From assembly GCA_963767645.1 (NCBI GenBank), contig CAVYEW010000010.1:310001-374000 (forward strand): a DNA stretch of 64,000 bases. Direction: 5' to 3'. Below, piece after piece: positions 26,314 through 35,204 of this stretch (within the stretch, counting starts at the first letter, position 1; each line of letters starts with the position of its first letter). Position numbers and translations under genes: made by a program. The notes beneath the pieces were generated by a model. The model did no database searches. It saw only the letters and a program-made list of their open reading frames with translations, and was not told the DNA's origin. The DNA comes from DATFDN01 sp963767645 (lineage in GTDB: Bacteria > Pseudomonadota > Alphaproteobacteria > Acetobacterales > Acetobacteraceae).

Positions 26314-29300
26314 ATGCTGTCCGGCTTCTTCATCCGCCGGCCGAAATTCGCCATCGTCATCTCGGTCGTCATCACGCTGGCCGGCCTGCTCGCGCTGTCG
26401 GCCATCCCGATCTCGCAATACCCCAACATCACGCCGCCGCAGGTGACGATCTCGGCCAGCTATCCAGGGGCCAGCGCCGAGACCATCGCCAACACCGTCG
26501 CCCAGCCGATCGAGGAGCAGGTGAACGGCGTGCCCGACATGCTCTACATGCAGAGCACGAGCGCGAGCTCCGGCACCTACAGCCTTCAGGTGACGTTCGC
26601 GATCGGGACTGACCCGAACATCGATCAGGTGAACGTGCAGAACCGCGTGCAGCTCGCCGAGGCGCTGCTGCCGACGGAGGTGGCGCAGGAAGGGCTGACG
26701 GTGCGGGCCGCGTCCACCAACTTCGTGCTCGCGGTGAACCTCTATTCGCCGGAGAACAAATACGACCAGGTCTTCATCTCGAACTACGCGTACATGCATT
26801 TGCAGCAGCAAATCGCGCGCACGCCCGGGGTCGGCAACACGCAGATTTTCGGCCAGCGCCAGTACGCGATGCGGATCTGGCTCGACCCGGTGCGGATGAC
26901 GGCGCTGGGGATCACCTCGACCGACGTGACCACCGCCATTCAGGCGAACAACATCCAGGCGGCGGCGGGGCAGATCGGCCAGCCGCCGATCACCAACGGC
27001 CAGCAGCAGCAGCTGACCGTCCTCGCGCCGGGCCGGCTGAGCGATCCCAAGCAGTTCGCCGCGATCGTGGTCCGCACCAACCCGAATGGCGGCGTGGTCC
27101 GGATCGGCGACATCGCCCGGGTCGAGCTGGCGGCGCAGCAATACACCTCTTCCTCGGCGCTCGACGGCAGCCCGTCCGCGACGCTCGCCATCTACCAGTC
27201 GCCGAACGCGAACGCGCTGGCAGTCGCGAGCTCGATCGAGAAGCAGATGGCGGAACTGTCGAAGCAATTCCCGCCAGGGTTGAAATACGCGATCGTCTAC
27301 AACGCGACGAACTTCGTCAGCGCCAACATCCACGAGATCCTGGTCACGCTGGTCATCACTCTCACGATCGTGGTGGCCGTGGTGTTCGTCTTCCTGCAAG
27401 ACTGGCGCGCGACGCTGATCCCCACGGTGGCGATCCCGGTGTCGCTGATCGGCGTGTTCGCGGTCCTCTACGTGCTCGGCTACTCCGCCAACACGGTGGA
27501 CCTGTTCGCCATCGTGCTCGCGATTACCCTGGTGGTGGACGATGCGATCGTGGTCGTGGAAAACGTCACCCGCACCTTGGAGGAAGAACCGGACCTGGCG
27601 GTCGGCCAGGCCACCGAGCGGGCGATGGCGGAGATCACCGGACCGGTGATCGCGACCACCCTGGTGCTGGTAGCGGTGTTCGCCCCGGTGGGCTTCGTCT
27701 CCGGCGTCACCGGCGCGCTCTATCGCCAGTTCGCCGTGACCATCTCGGTCGCTGTCGTCATCTCGGCGATCAACGCACTGACCTTGAGCCCGGCCCTATG
27801 CGGAGCGCTGCTTCGCCCGCCGAAGCCTGTACGGTTCTTCGGCTTCCGCTGGTTCAACCGCGGCTTCGACTTCGCGCGCAACGGCTATGCCCGGGTGGTT
27901 CGGGTCCTGATACGCCGGCTGGTGCTGGCCGCGCTGGGCCTGGTGGCGGCTTTCGGCCTCGCCTACCTGGTGCTCGAACGCACCCCGACAGCGTTCCTGC
28001 CGGCCGAGGATCAGGGCTATTTCTTCGTCAACGTGCAGCTGCCGAACGGCGCCTCGCTCGACCGCACCCAGGCGGTGATACGTCAGGTGAGCGATATGCT
28101 GCACAAGGCGCCTGGCGTGGCGCACGCGATCGAGCTCTCGGGTTTCAGCCTGGTCTCCGGCGCGCAACAGGCGAGCGCGGGAACCGTCATCGCCATCATG
28201 GAGCCGTGGGACAAGCGCGGCGCTAAGCTGGCGATCCCGAACGTAATCGCCTCCCTCCAGCCGCGATTCAGCGCCATCCCGGCCGCCAGCATCTTCAGCT
28301 TCAGCCCGCCCGCGATTCCAGGGATCAGCACGACGGGCGGCATCAACTTCGTCCTGGAGGCGCGCAACGGACAATCCTACCAGCAGCTCGCCTCCGCGGC
28401 GCGCGGACTGATCTTCGCGGCCAACCAGAACCCCAACCTGCAAGCGGTCTTCACCACCTTCTCGGCCGACGTGCCGCAGATCATGGTCCGCGTGGACACC
28501 ACCAAGGCGGCGCTGCTCGGGGTGACTCCGGCGGCCGTCTACCAGACATTGCAGGCCAATCTCGGCGGCCAGTTCGTCAACGACTTCAACTACCAGAACT
28601 TCATCTTCCAGGTGCTGGTGCAGGCCGAGGACCAGTTCCGGGCGCGGGTCAGCGACATCGATCAGCTCTATGTGCGCAGCTCGGCCGGAGCGATGGTGCC
28701 GCTGTCCGGGCTGGTGACGATCTCCACGGTGCAGGGCGCGGACGCGATCAACTGGTATAACCTGTATCCGGCGGTGCTCATCAACGGCAGCTCGGGGGCC
28801 GGCCGCAGCTCCGGCCAGGCGATCGCGGCCATGGAGCAGGTAGCGAAGCAGCATCTGCCGCAAGGCTACGGCTATGACTGGACGGCGATGTCGTACCAGG
28901 AGCTGCAATCGGCTGGACAGGAATCCTCGGCGTTCCTGTTCGCCATCATCTTCTCCTATCTGTTCCTGGTCGCGCTCTACGAGAGCTGGACATTGCCGCT
29001 GTCGGTGATGCTGCCGGTGGCCTTCGCCCTGCTGGGAGGGCTGGTGGGGCTGATGCTGCGCGGCATGGCGCTCGACGTGTACGGCCAGATCGGCCTGGTC
29101 CTGCTGATCGGCCTGTCGGCGAAGAATGCGATCCTGATCGTGGAATTCGCGAAGGACCGCCTGGCGCGAGGCGACGTGGATGTGCGCACGGCGGCCGAGG
29201 AGGGCGCGCGGATCCGCTATCGGCCGGTGATGATGACGGCGCTGGCCTTCATCTTCGGCGTGGTGCCGCTGGTGATCGCGACCGGCGCCGGCGCCGGGGC

Positions 29301-29460
29301 GCGGGTGTCCATCGGCACCACGGTGTTCGGCGGCATGGTGCTGGCGAGCTTCATCGGCGTGCTGTTCGTCCCGCCGTTGTTCGCCGGCTTCGAGTTCCTG
29401 AGCGAGGGCACAAGGCGCCTGTTCCGCCGCTTCCGGCCGCGCCAGCGTCCGGCGGAGTGA
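26314..29460 (+). CDS. RND multidrug efflux pump, HAE-1 (AcrB-like) family
   Basis: Proton-driven inner-membrane exporter forming a trimer. Seen: 1048 aa, full length; N-terminal FFIRRPKFAIVISVVITLAG and SQYPNITPPQV as in AcrB/MexB; paired Asp409-Asp410 in LVVDDAIVVVENV and Lys937 in GLSAKNAILIVEFAK, the proton-relay residues; hydrophobic 12-helix layout with two large periplasmic loops. The HAE-1 type usually exports hydrophobic drugs, bile salts or solvents. A half copy of the palindromic repeat lies immediately downstream. Confidence 0.95.
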   Translation: MLSGFFIRRPKFAIVISVVITLAGLLALSAIPISQYPNITPPQVTISASYPGASAETIANTVAQPIEEQVNGVPDMLYMQSTSASSGTYSLQVTFAIGTDPNIDQVNVQNRVQLAEALLPTEVAQEGLTVRAASTNFVLAVNLYSPENKYDQVFISNYAYMHLQQQIARTPGVGNTQIFGQRQYAMRIWLDPVRMTALGITSTDVTTAIQANNIQAAAGQIGQPPITNGQQQQLTVLAPGRLSDPKQFAAIVVRTNPNGGVVRIGDIARVELAAQQYTSSSALDGSPSATLAIYQSPNANALAVASSIEKQMAELSKQFPPGLKYAIVYNATNFVSANIHEILVTLVITLTIVVAVVFVFLQDWRATLIPTVAIPVSLIGVFAVLYVLGYSANTVDLFAIVLAITLVVDDAIVVVENVTRTLEEEPDLAVGQATERAMAEITGPVIATTLVLVAVFAPVGFVSGVTGALYRQFAVTISVAVVISAINALTLSPALCGALLRPPKPVRFFGFRWFNRGFDFARNGYARVVRVLIRRLVLAALGLVAAFGLAYLVLERTPTAFLPAEDQGYFFVNVQLPNGASLDRTQAVIRQVSDMLHKAPGVAHAIELSGFSLVSGAQQASAGTVIAIMEPWDKRGAKLAIPNVIASLQPRFSAIPAASIFSFSPPAIPGISTTGGINFVLEARNGQSYQQLASAARGLIFAANQNPNLQAVFTTFSADVPQIMVRVDTTKAALLGVTPAAVYQTLQANLGGQFVNDFNYQNFIFQVLVQAEDQFRARVSDIDQLYVRSSAGAMVPLSGLVTISTVQGADAINWYNLYPAVLINGSSGAGRSSGQAIAAMEQVAKQHLPQGYGYDWTAMSYQELQSAGQESSAFLFAIIFSYLFLVALYESWTLPLSVMLPVAFALLGGLVGLMLRGMALDVYGQIGLVLLIGLSAKNAILIVEFAKDRLARGDVDVRTAAEEGARIRYRPVMMTALAFIFGVVPLVIATGAGAGARVSIGTTVFGGMVLASFIGVLFVPPLFAGFEFLSEGTRRLFRRFRPRQRPAE

Positions 29461-29502
29461 TCCCTTCCCCGCGGCCCCCTCCCCCAAGGGGAAGGGGAGG
29501 CA
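29461..29502. repeat. Palindromic intergenic repeat, degenerate half copy
   Basis: Starts at the last base region of the RND gene and contains one diverged arm (CCCCCTCCCCCAAGGGGAAG) of the repeat family; the second arm is missing. It can fold to a C/G-rich hairpin. It lies between the convergent RND pump and cbpM genes, consistent with terminator use. Confidence 0.65.
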
Positions 29503-29532
29503 AAGCGATGCTGGAGGGGGCCGACGCGATGA

Positions 29533-29844
29533 CTACCCCATCGCCTGCAGCACCGCCGCGCGCAGTTCCGGCGGCTGGCGGTCGAGCGCGTCGGTCAGGC
29601 GGCGCAGCGCGCGGCGCAGATCATAGACCTGATCGAGCAGCGAGAGCACGACCGGCATCGCCTCGTCGCTCACCTCCATGTCGTGGCGCAGGTCGCGGAT
29701 CAGCCGCGCGCGCGCGACGTCGATCTCGCGGAACTCCCAAAGGTTGCCCGAAGCGTCCGGCTGCACCCAGCCGCGCTCTACCCAGCTCAGCAGCTCCGGC
29801 GCCTCGAGGCCGCCGAGCAGCGCGATCACGCCTTCGATGTGCAT
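29533..29844 (-). CDS. cbpM: Chaperone modulator CbpM family protein
   Basis: Short cytosolic protein (103 aa) of the CbpM type, which in Escherichia coli binds the J domain of CbpA and inhibits it. Seen: a MerR-like N-terminal half with LSWVERGWVQPDASGNLWEF and REIDVARARLIRDLRHDMEV, then a helical tail LLDQVYDLRRALRRL. Supported strongly by context: it starts inside the stop codon of the CbpA-like gene (TGATG). Sequence match alone would be moderate. Confidence 0.85.
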   Translation of the reverse strand: MHIEGVIALLGGLEAPELLSWVERGWVQPDASGNLWEFREIDVARARLIRDLRHDMEVSDEAMPVVLSLLDQVYDLRRALRRLTDALDRQPPELRAAVLQAMG

Positions 29845-30746
29845 CAGCCCTCCTCCAGCCCGGCGCGGGGATCGAAGTGATGGCGGGCTCGCCAGGTCTT
29901 CAGGAACTCGGCGAGCTCGGGCTCCTCGCCCGGCGGAATGACGACGCGGAGATCGACATATTGATGCCCGTGATGCACCCCCCGCCCGCGCAGGCGCAGC
30001 CGCGTGCCGGTGCCGGAGCCGGGCGGGATGGTCAGCCGAACCTTGCCCTTGATCGTCGGCACCTCCAGCGAGGCGCCCAGCACCGCCTCCTTCAAGGTGA
30101 CGGGAAGATCGAGCACGATGTCGTCGCCCTCGCGGCGGAAAAACCGGTGCGGCGCCACCGTCACCTCCACCAGCGCGTCGCCCGCAGGTGCGTCGCCGTG
30201 TCCAGGGTAGCCCTGTCCCTTGAGGCGGAGCACGTGCCCGTCGCGCACGCCGGGCGGGATGCGCACGTCGAGCGTCCGGCCGTCGGGCAGATTGACCCGC
30301 CTGGTGGTGCCGTTGACCGCGTCCAGGAAGCCGACCGTCAGCGCGTATTGCGCGTCGGCCCCGCGCATCGCGAACCCGCCGCCGCGCGCCCCGCCGCGCA
30401 TCCCGAACGCGGCCCCCAAGATGTCGCTGAGGTCGTCGGGATCGAAGCCAGGCTGGGCGCGGTATTTGTCTCGCCCCGCGGCCTCGGCGAAGTCGCGCCA
30501 GGTCGGGCCGCGCGGCGTCTCGTTGCCCGATGCGTCGATCTCGCCGCGGTCGAAGCGGGCGCGCTTTTCCGGGTCCGATAGGATGTCGTTGGCGGCGTTG
30601 ATCTGCTTGAAGCGCTCGGCTGCCTCGGAGTTGCCGGGGTTAAGGTCGGGATGGTGCCGCTTGGCGAGCTTGCGATAGGCGGCGCGGATCGCCGCTTCGT
30701 CGGCGTCGCGCTTGACCCCCAGCGTCTCGTACGGGTCCGCGGCCAT
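29844..30746 (-). CDS. cbpA: CbpA-type DnaJ co-chaperone
   Basis: J-domain co-chaperone that stimulates DnaK ATPase; CbpA homologues also bind curved DNA. Seen: 300 aa; J domain with HPD at residues 32-34; a Gly/Phe-containing linker (GMRGGARGGGFAMRG); no zinc-finger CxxCxGxG repeats, which separates it from DnaJ; and two C-terminal beta domains with IPPGVRDGHVLRLKGQGYPG and IPPGSGTGTRLRLRGRGV. Overlaps its neighbours on both sides by TGATG junctions, so it is the middle gene of a tightly coupled three-gene operon. Confidence 0.92.
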   Translation of the reverse strand: MAADPYETLGVKRDADEAAIRAAYRKLAKRHHPDLNPGNSEAAERFKQINAANDILSDPEKRARFDRGEIDASGNETPRGPTWRDFAEAAGRDKYRAQPGFDPDDLSDILGAAFGMRGGARGGGFAMRGADAQYALTVGFLDAVNGTTRRVNLPDGRTLDVRIPPGVRDGHVLRLKGQGYPGHGDAPAGDALVEVTVAPHRFFRREGDDIVLDLPVTLKEAVLGASLEVPTIKGKVRLTIPPGSGTGTRLRLRGRGVHHGHQYVDLRVVIPPGEEPELAEFLKTWRARHHFDPRAGLEEG

Positions 30747-31540
30747 CAGGCGCCGGTCCAGACCGGCTGGCGCTTCTGCAGGAAGGCGTCGATCCCCTCC
30801 GCCGCGTCGCGTGCCAGCATGTTGCGGGTCATCACCTCTGCCGTGTGGCGGTAGGCCTCGTCGAGCCGCAGCTCCGCCTGCGCATAGAACGCCTCCTTGC
30901 CGATGGCGAGCGTCAGCGGGCTCTTCGCCGCGATCCCCTCGGCCAGCGCCGCCGTCTCCGCGTCAAGCGCGGCCTCCGGCACGACGCGGTTCACCAGCCC
31001 GATCTCGCGGGCGCGGGCGGCGTCGATCAGCTCGCCGGTGAGCAGCATCTCCATCGCCGCCTTGCGGCCCACGGCGCGGGAGAGTGCCACCATCGGCGTC
31101 GAGCAGAAGAGGCCGATATTCACCCCCGGCGTGGCGAAGCGCGCGGTTTCGGCGGCGACCGCGAGATCGCAGGTCGCGACCAGCTGGCATCCGGCGGCGG
31201 TGGCGATGCCGTGGACGCGCGCGATGACCGGCTTGGGCAGGCGGGTGATCGCGAGCATCAGCCGGGAACACGCCGCGAAGGTCTCCTCGTAGGCCGCGCG
31301 CTCGGGCCGGCCGCGCATTTCGCGCAGGTCGTGTCCGGCGCAGAAGGCCGGCCCGGCGCCGCCGATCACCACGACCTTGACGGCGGGCTCCTCGGCGATG
31401 CGGGAAAGCTCGCGCTCCAGCGCTGCCATGAGCGCGAGCGAGAGCGCGTTGCGCGCGGCGGGTCGATTGAGTGTGAGCCAGGCCACACAAGCGCGATCGG
31501 CGCGGAGCATAATGGCGTCCGTGGGGGGCTGAGCGGTCAT
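30746..31540 (-). CDS. Enoyl-CoA hydratase/isomerase family protein, ECHDC3-like, lacking catalytic glutamates
   Basis: Crotonase-fold protein, 264 aa. Seen: oxyanion-hole region FCAGHDLREMRG, and ATAAGCQLVATCDLAVAAE plus ATPGVNIGLFCSTP. At the positions of the two catalytic glutamates of enoyl-CoA hydratase it has Gln119 and Gly139, so ordinary hydratase chemistry is unlikely. The pattern, with C-terminal FLQKRQPVW, matches the ECHDC3 subgroup of unclear biochemical role. Start at ATG 31540 follows AGGAGG at 8 bases; the open frame upstream to 31756 is not family-like. First gene of the operon with cbpA and cbpM, joined by TGATG. Confidence 0.88.
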   Translation of the reverse strand: MTAQPPTDAIMLRADRACVAWLTLNRPAARNALSLALMAALERELSRIAEEPAVKVVVIGGAGPAFCAGHDLREMRGRPERAAYEETFAACSRLMLAITRLPKPVIARVHGIATAAGCQLVATCDLAVAAETARFATPGVNIGLFCSTPMVALSRAVGRKAAMEMLLTGELIDAARAREIGLVNRVVPEAALDAETAALAEGIAAKSPLTLAIGKEAFYAQAELRLDEAYRHTAEVMTRNMLARDAAEGIDAFLQKRQPVWTGA

Positions 31541-31666
31541 CCGGGGCACCTCCTGGGGGGCTTTATCATTGGCGCAGGGCGGGGATTTTCCAAGCGGCGG
31601 TCCCGGGCGAAGCTCTCGCGGCGGGCTGGGCATACCTTCACCGAAAATCAATCCGGGGGGACCGAC

Positions 31667-34492
31667 ATGCGATTTTCGCGGTTCGTCGCGTTGCGCGAAG
31701 AGTTCGAGCATGTCGCGGGCATTCCCGTTCCTGGGGGTGAGGAGACGGACCTGCACCGCGCCGCCCTTGACCGGGGCCTTTCGGCGCTTTGCCTATCGGG
31801 CGGGGGAATCCGCAGCGCCTCGTTCTGCCTGGGAGTGGTCCAGGCGCTCGCCCGGACGCGGCTGCTTGCCCGGTTCGATTATCTCTCGACCGTATCGGGC
31901 GGCGGCTACATCGGAAGCTGGCTGCAGAACCTGATCCACCAGGAACCCGCCGGCGACCTCGAGGCGGTCCAGGCAGGCCTCGCCGCATCCGACCCCGCGG
32001 TCGGCAAAATCGCCGCGTTGCGAAACTATACGAAATACCTGTCGCCCGAGGCCGGTTTGTTCTCGCTCGACCTCTGGACCGATGCGGTGCTCTGGTTGCG
32101 CAACACGCTGCTGACCTGGGCGGTGTATCTGCCGCTCGTCGCGCTGGCGATCACGCTCGCGATCCTGTATCGCACGCTTATCTGGGCGTCCGCCGGCTGG
32201 CCTCAGCCCTATTTCATCGCCGTCGCGGTCGTTCCGCTGGTCATCGCCACCTACAACGCGGCGCGATTGCTGCCCGACCACCGGCCGCAGCGCGGCGGCT
32301 TAATCGCGTATGCCGATCCCGGGCAGATTAGTTGGGGCGTCTACCTGCCGGCCTTGCTCTGGGCTTTCATCGCACCGCTCTCGCAAGGGATGAACCCCGA
32401 GGGCGTGGTGCAATGGCAGGACTGGACGCTTCACCTCGTTCCCGCCGTCGCCGAGGGGTCCAAGGGCGAGTATCTCCTTCCGGTCGCCTATGCGGCTGCG
32501 AGGCTGCTCGGCTATGGGGCGGCCTGGATCAGCGATGGAAAGGACACCGAGAAGGGATTGTTCGCGAGGAATTTCCCTGCGTGGGGATTTTCCATCATCG
32601 TCTCCGGAAGCGCCATCTACGCCGGCCTCGTGCTCGCCCACGCGGTTCCGGCGAGCGGGCAGGCTCAGGCTGTCGCGGTATTCGGCCCGCTCTGGCTGCT
32701 TGCCGCGGCCGGCCTCCATACGGCGGTGTACGTCGGCTTCCGGCGCGGCGGACGGCTGCTCGACCTCGACCGCGAGTGGCTTGCCCGTCTCAGCGCTCTT
32801 GAGCTTCGCGCCGGCGTGCTTTGGGCGCTGTTCGCCGGGGCGTGCCTGATTCTGAGCTGGGTGACGGACCAGTACGGGTCGCCGGCGATGGCGACCTTCA
32901 TCACCTCTGCCGGCGCCGGCCCGATCGCCGCGTGGCTTGGCAAGCAGGCAACCGCAAAGGTGGAGATGCTTTGGACGAGGGGGGACAAGGGCCAGGTCCC
33001 GCTGACGTTGCTGTTGAACGCGCTGGCCGGCCTCTTCCTGGCCGCGACGATCGCACTTCTTGGGTTCGTCATCGACAAGTACCTGCTCGGCTCGTTCATG
33101 CAGCACCTCATCGCCGACCGGTGGATACGGGGCTGCCAGCCGGCGGCGAGCCCGATCACCAGCGGACTGGCCAGGCAATTCGATCCCCCTAGCGAACTCG
33201 CCGAGGACTATTGCGAAGATTCGCTGCTGCAGCCGTTCATCGCCGTCGTCGTCCTGTTCGTGGTGCTCTCTGGCGCCACTTACCTCGTCGGGCGCGTGGT
33301 CAACGTGAACCGCTACACGATGCACGCCGTCTACCGGAACCGGCTGACCCGCGCCTTTCTCGGCTCCGCCCGCGCCGATGGCGGCCGGCACGCGGAGCCG
33401 TTCAGCGAGTTCGACCCCGACGACAACGTGCCGCTGGCCGCGCTGCTTCGGCGCTCGCCGGACAAGTTGTTCCCGGTCATCAACATGACGCTGAACCAGA
33501 CCTATGGCGGCGCGGCGGCCTGGTCCGACCGCAAGGCGCTGGCCTTCACCGCGACGCCGCTCGCCTGCGGTGCGCCGCTGCTGCCTGGCTCGGCCGGTGA
33601 GGGGGCCGCTTCGGGCGCCTATGTGCCGACGAGGTGCTATGCCGGCCGGGAGAGCCCCGCCGAAACGGGCGACGACCGCGGCCTGACGCTCGCGACCGCG
33701 ATGGCCATTTCCGGGGCCGCGGTCAGCCCGAACTGGGGATACCACTCCTCGTCGCTCACCGCCTTCATCATGACGCTGTTCAATGTGCGTCTCGGCGCCT
33801 GGCTGCCCAACCCGGCCGCCGATCTCCCGGCCGCGAAGCTCGCCCTCGCCATGGCGCCCGATCGGCTGCGCTCGCTCGCCGGCGACCTGCTCGGGATCAG
33901 CAGCGCGACCGATTCGGCGATCTATCTGTCGGACGGCGGGCATTTCGACAATCTCGGCGTTTACGAGATGCTGCGTCGGCGCTGCCGGTGCATCGTGGTC
34001 ATTGACGCGGGCGAGGACGGCAGCTGCACATACCAGGATCTCGGCAATGCCCTCCGGAAGGCCGCGATCGACATGGGCATCACGGTCGAATTTCGGGCGC
34101 CGTGGCGCATCGCCGCGCGCACCGACACCGAGCAGCAGCGCCAGGAGGCGCTCGGGTTCCTGATCGGCAAGATCAAGTACCCCGAGGCGCCGAGAGGGCA
34201 GGCCTGTCGCCTCCTCTATTTGAAGCCCTCGCTGCTGGATGACGTTCCCGCCGACGTGCGGGCCTATGCCAACATGAACCAGCAATTCCCTCACGAGCCG
34301 ACCTGGGATCAGTGGTTCACGGAAGCGCAGTTCGAGAGCTACCGGAAGCTCGGGGAGTTCCAGACGGGCAAGCTTCTCGCGCTCTGCCGAGCTCACGAGG
34401 ACGGTGGCATCGAGTTGCCGGAGCTGTTCCTGGCGGCTGACCGGGCCTACGCCCAGACGGTGCTGGCAGCACGGCCGCGTTCACCCGACTAG
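31667..34492 (+). CDS. Large patatin-like phospholipase with membrane-spanning insert
   Basis: Predicted lipid acyl hydrolase of 941 aa. Seen: oxyanion-hole motif SGGGIRSASFCLG (Gly45-47) and nucleophile Ser77 in STVSGGGYIGSW near the N-terminus, and the catalytic aspartate Asp756 in YLSDGGHFDNLGVYEML near the C-terminus. Between them lie about 600 residues with many hydrophobic segments (for example TWAVYLPLVALAITLAIL and LFLAATIALLGFVIDKYLL) forming a membrane domain. The catalytic halves therefore flank a transmembrane insert. Start at ATG 31667 with GGGGGGA upstream; the open frame before it is antisense to the crotonase gene. Diverges from that operon. Confidence 0.88.
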   Translation: MRFSRFVALREEFEHVAGIPVPGGEETDLHRAALDRGLSALCLSGGGIRSASFCLGVVQALARTRLLARFDYLSTVSGGGYIGSWLQNLIHQEPAGDLEAVQAGLAASDPAVGKIAALRNYTKYLSPEAGLFSLDLWTDAVLWLRNTLLTWAVYLPLVALAITLAILYRTLIWASAGWPQPYFIAVAVVPLVIATYNAARLLPDHRPQRGGLIAYADPGQISWGVYLPALLWAFIAPLSQGMNPEGVVQWQDWTLHLVPAVAEGSKGEYLLPVAYAAARLLGYGAAWISDGKDTEKGLFARNFPAWGFSIIVSGSAIYAGLVLAHAVPASGQAQAVAVFGPLWLLAAAGLHTAVYVGFRRGGRLLDLDREWLARLSALELRAGVLWALFAGACLILSWVTDQYGSPAMATFITSAGAGPIAAWLGKQATAKVEMLWTRGDKGQVPLTLLLNALAGLFLAATIALLGFVIDKYLLGSFMQHLIADRWIRGCQPAASPITSGLARQFDPPSELAEDYCEDSLLQPFIAVVVLFVVLSGATYLVGRVVNVNRYTMHAVYRNRLTRAFLGSARADGGRHAEPFSEFDPDDNVPLAALLRRSPDKLFPVINMTLNQTYGGAAAWSDRKALAFTATPLACGAPLLPGSAGEGAASGAYVPTRCYAGRESPAETGDDRGLTLATAMAISGAAVSPNWGYHSSSLTAFIMTLFNVRLGAWLPNPAADLPAAKLALAMAPDRLRSLAGDLLGISSATDSAIYLSDGGHFDNLGVYEMLRRRCRCIVVIDAGEDGSCTYQDLGNALRKAAIDMGITVEFRAPWRIAARTDTEQQRQEALGFLIGKIKYPEAPRGQACRLLYLKPSLLDDVPADVRAYANMNQQFPHEPTWDQWFTEAQFESYRKLGEFQTGKLLALCRAHEDGGIELPELFLAADRAYAQTVLAARPRSPD

Positions 34493-34525
34493 CCAACTCG
34501 CGCGGCAGGCTGATACTGCTCGCCG

Positions 34526-35149
34526 ATGCCGACCTTCAGGCTGGAGAAACAGGCAGGCGGCTTGGTCGCCGGGGTGGACGAGGTCGGGCGCGGGCCGCTC
34601 GCCGGCCCGGTGCTGGCCGCCGCGGTGGTGTTTCCCGGCGGCGTGCCGCGCCAACTCGCCGCGATGATCGACAATTCGAAGAAGCTGACGCCCGAGGAGC
34701 GGCTCGCCGCCTTTGCGGCGATTCGCGCCTCCGGCCGGGCGGAGATCGGCGTTGGCGCGGCCTCGGTGGCGGAGATCGGGCGGCTGAACATCCTGCACGC
34801 CGCGCTGCTCGCCATGCACCGGGCGGTCACGCGGCTGCCGCGCGCGCCCGACCTCGCCCTGGTCGACGGCAACCGGCCCCCGGCGCTGCCCTGTGCGGTC
34901 CGGTGCGTGGTGGGCGGCGACGGGGTTTCACTGTCGATCGCAGCGGCCTCGATCATCGCCAAGGTGCTGCGCGACCGCGCCATGATCCGGCTCTCCTCCC
35001 GTTTCCCCGGCTACGGCTGGGAGGAAAACGCCGGCTACTCCACAGCATCGCATCGCGCGGCGCTGCGCCGTTTCGGGCCGACGCCGCACCACCGCCCGGC
35101 CTTCGGCGCGGTGCGCCAGCTCGCGCTCGAACTCGCCGACGCCGATTGA
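34526..35149 (+). CDS. rnhB: Ribonuclease HII
   Basis: Removes ribonucleotides and RNA primers from RNA-DNA hybrids in the cytosol. Seen: 207 aa; GVDEVGRGPLAGP with Asp18 and Glu19; NSKKLTPEER; LALVDGNRPP with Asp114; and SIIAKVLRDR, all diagnostic for RNase HII. It precedes ccrM by 55 bases in the same direction, an arrangement conserved in alphaproteobacteria. Confidence 0.95.
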   Translation: MPTFRLEKQAGGLVAGVDEVGRGPLAGPVLAAAVVFPGGVPRQLAAMIDNSKKLTPEERLAAFAAIRASGRAEIGVGAASVAEIGRLNILHAALLAMHRAVTRLPRAPDLALVDGNRPPALPCAVRCVVGGDGVSLSIAAASIIAKVLRDRAMIRLSSRFPGYGWEENAGYSTASHRAALRRFGPTPHHRPAFGAVRQLALELADAD

Positions 35150-35204
35150 CGCGGCGGCAACGGCCGGATCACGATGGCACACGCTGAACCGCGCCTGGAG
35201 AGAC

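Noticed and set aside
24596..29460. Complete tripartite efflux operon
   Set aside because: Adaptor and pump are present but no TolC/OprM-type outer-membrane gene follows, so only a two-component operon is supported.
30845..31666. Upstream extension of the patatin gene
   Set aside because: Lies antisense to the crotonase gene and has no patatin sequence; ATG 31667 follows a good ribosome site.
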